From: Bacteroidota bacterium
Lineage (GTDB): Bacteria > Bacteroidota > Kryptoniia > Kryptoniales > JAKASW01
Reading direction: 5' to 3'
Length of the DNA: 6,288 nucleotides
Assembly (NCBI GenBank): GCA_021785235.1
Contig: JAJYGB010000246.1
Coordinates: 1-6,288 of the forward strand
Part shown: positions 5,615 through 6,288 of the stretch, in pieces
How positions within the stretch are numbered: the stretch's first letter is position 1
How the letters are laid out: the number at the start of each line of letters is the position of its first letter
Notes under the pieces: model-generated
Told to the model about the DNA's origin: nothing
Databases searched by the model: none
Seen by the model: only the letters and a program-made list of their open reading frames with translations
Position numbers and translations under genes: made by a program

Positions 5615-6288
5615 ATGATCACGAAAATATTGTACCGTCTTTTGTTGGTTATCGCATTGTCGTCAGGAACGGCAATGGCCCAGACAGACACGATAACCGT
5701 CCTTCACATCAACGACACACACTCCTGCATTGCTCCTCTCGGCCCCCGAAATGCAGACTTATCCGGAACCGTCGGAGGGATCGCCAGGCTGGCGACGGAG
5801 GTGGCGAGTGTAAAGGCAAGCGAGAAGAATGTGCTCTTCCTGCACGCGGGCGACTATTCAATAGGCGATCCTGTTTACAATGCGACCTTCGGAGTTCCGG
5901 AATTGACCATACTGAGAAATCTCGGCCTGGATGCGTTGACCCTAGGGAATCATGAATTCGATCTTACGCCCGCCGCTACCGAGGGAGCTCTTGCATCTGT
6001 TTCCGCGAGCGTCGGGCTCTTTCCGATCCTCTCGGCAAACCTCATATATCCAACCGACACCTCCGTGGCGTTGAAGAATGTCGTCGTGCCATTCACGATT
6101 AAGCAATTCGGTACGTTGAAGGTAGGCATCTTCGGATTGACTACCCCCGAAACGAACCTCCTGTCTCAGCCGGCACCTATCTTCGTCGACACGAATTTTG
6201 TCCTGACTGCGGCGGCGATGGTGGATTCATTGAAGAACCACGGATGCAGCGTTGTGATACTACTGTCCCATCTCGGTCAATATTACGA
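5615..6288 (+). CDS. Secreted 5'-nucleotidase / metallophosphatase, UshA family (3' end outside the window)
   Basis: The first 224 residues are visible and the frame stays open to the window edge. Residues 1-22 form a signal peptide: K4, R8, the core 'LLLVIALSS', then 'AMA' cleaved before Q23. The calcineurin-like metallophosphatase domain follows directly. It has 'HINDTHS' (D34 and H36 as metal ligands), 'HAGD' (D80, the bridging metal ligand), 'GNHEFD' (N112 and H113) and 'LLSHLG' (H219), the canonical order for the UshA/CD73 family with a two-metal centre. The missing C-terminal domain would normally bind the nucleotide base. The expected role is hydrolysis of extracellular or periplasmic nucleotides or related phosphoesters. 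It lies on the same strand 283 bp past the ATPase, so it may be transcribed with the transporter genes or from its own promoter; none is clear. A functional link to the upstream pathway is not shown. Confidence 0.88.
   Translation, partial: MITKILYRLLLVIALSSGTAMAQTDTITVLHINDTHSCIAPLGPRNADLSGTVGGIARLATEVASVKASEKNVLFLHAGDYSIGDPVYNATFGVPELTILRNLGLDALTLGNHEFDLTPAATEGALASVSASVGLFPILSANLIYPTDTSVALKNVVVPFTIKQFGTLKVGIFGLTTPETNLLSQPAPIFVDTNFVLTAAAMVDSLKNHGCSVVILLSHLGQYY

Noticed and set aside
1..6288. CRISPR array, insertion sequence, tRNA or phage-defence module
   Set aside because: No spaced direct repeats, transposase motifs, cloverleaf-like segments or defence-type domains were seen; the ABC pair is a transporter with a membrane partner.

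Overview
The window is a dense, plus-strand-only stretch of bacterial DNA of roughly 50-55% GC (estimated by eye). It holds seven open reading frames. The outer two genes run off the window edges. The likely source is a member of the Bacteroidota / Chlorobi-Ignavibacteria assemblage or a relative. This rests on the look of the nucleotidase and acyltransferase homologues, and on two predicted signal peptides that both end in Ala-X-Ala or Arg-Ala followed by Gln, a +1 residue common in that group. The taxon is an inference, not a proof.

Layout. Positions 2-844 hold the 3' part of a GNAT-fold acyltransferase of the YghO type. A 94-bp intergenic gap (845-938) follows. It is the only clear noncoding gap and contains a perfect 6-4-6 inverted repeat and a weak promoter-like sequence just upstream of a good ribosome binding site. 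From 939 a tight gene run begins: a fold-type III PLP-dependent decarboxylase (939-2429), an AraD/FucA-like class II aldolase with an extra unassigned N-terminal domain (2326-3432), a MacB/DevC-like ABC permease (3440-4555) and its ATPase (4552-5331). These genes overlap or abut, so they are most likely one transcript. A small doubtful exported ORF (5328-5561) follows, then the 5' part of a secreted UshA-type 5'-nucleotidase/metallophosphatase (from 5615, running off the end).

How the genes may work together. The decarboxylase and aldolase look like two steps of a small-molecule pathway, and the type VII ABC pair looks like an export or envelope transport module. The decarboxylase keeps all the PLP chemistry but has lost the two residues that mark diaminopimelate decarboxylases: the Arg of the RP-x-LY motif is Met, and the acidic residue after the active-site Cys is Phe. 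It is therefore probably not a lysine-pathway enzyme. The aldolase keeps three zinc histidines and has Asp where fuculose aldolases have Glu, as in ribulose-phosphate 4-epimerase. A compact undescribed decarboxylase-aldolase-ABC pathway is a fair hypothesis, but the substrate cannot be read from the sequence. No RNA gene, IS element, CRISPR array or convincing intrinsic terminator was seen, and nothing coding was supported on the minus strand.
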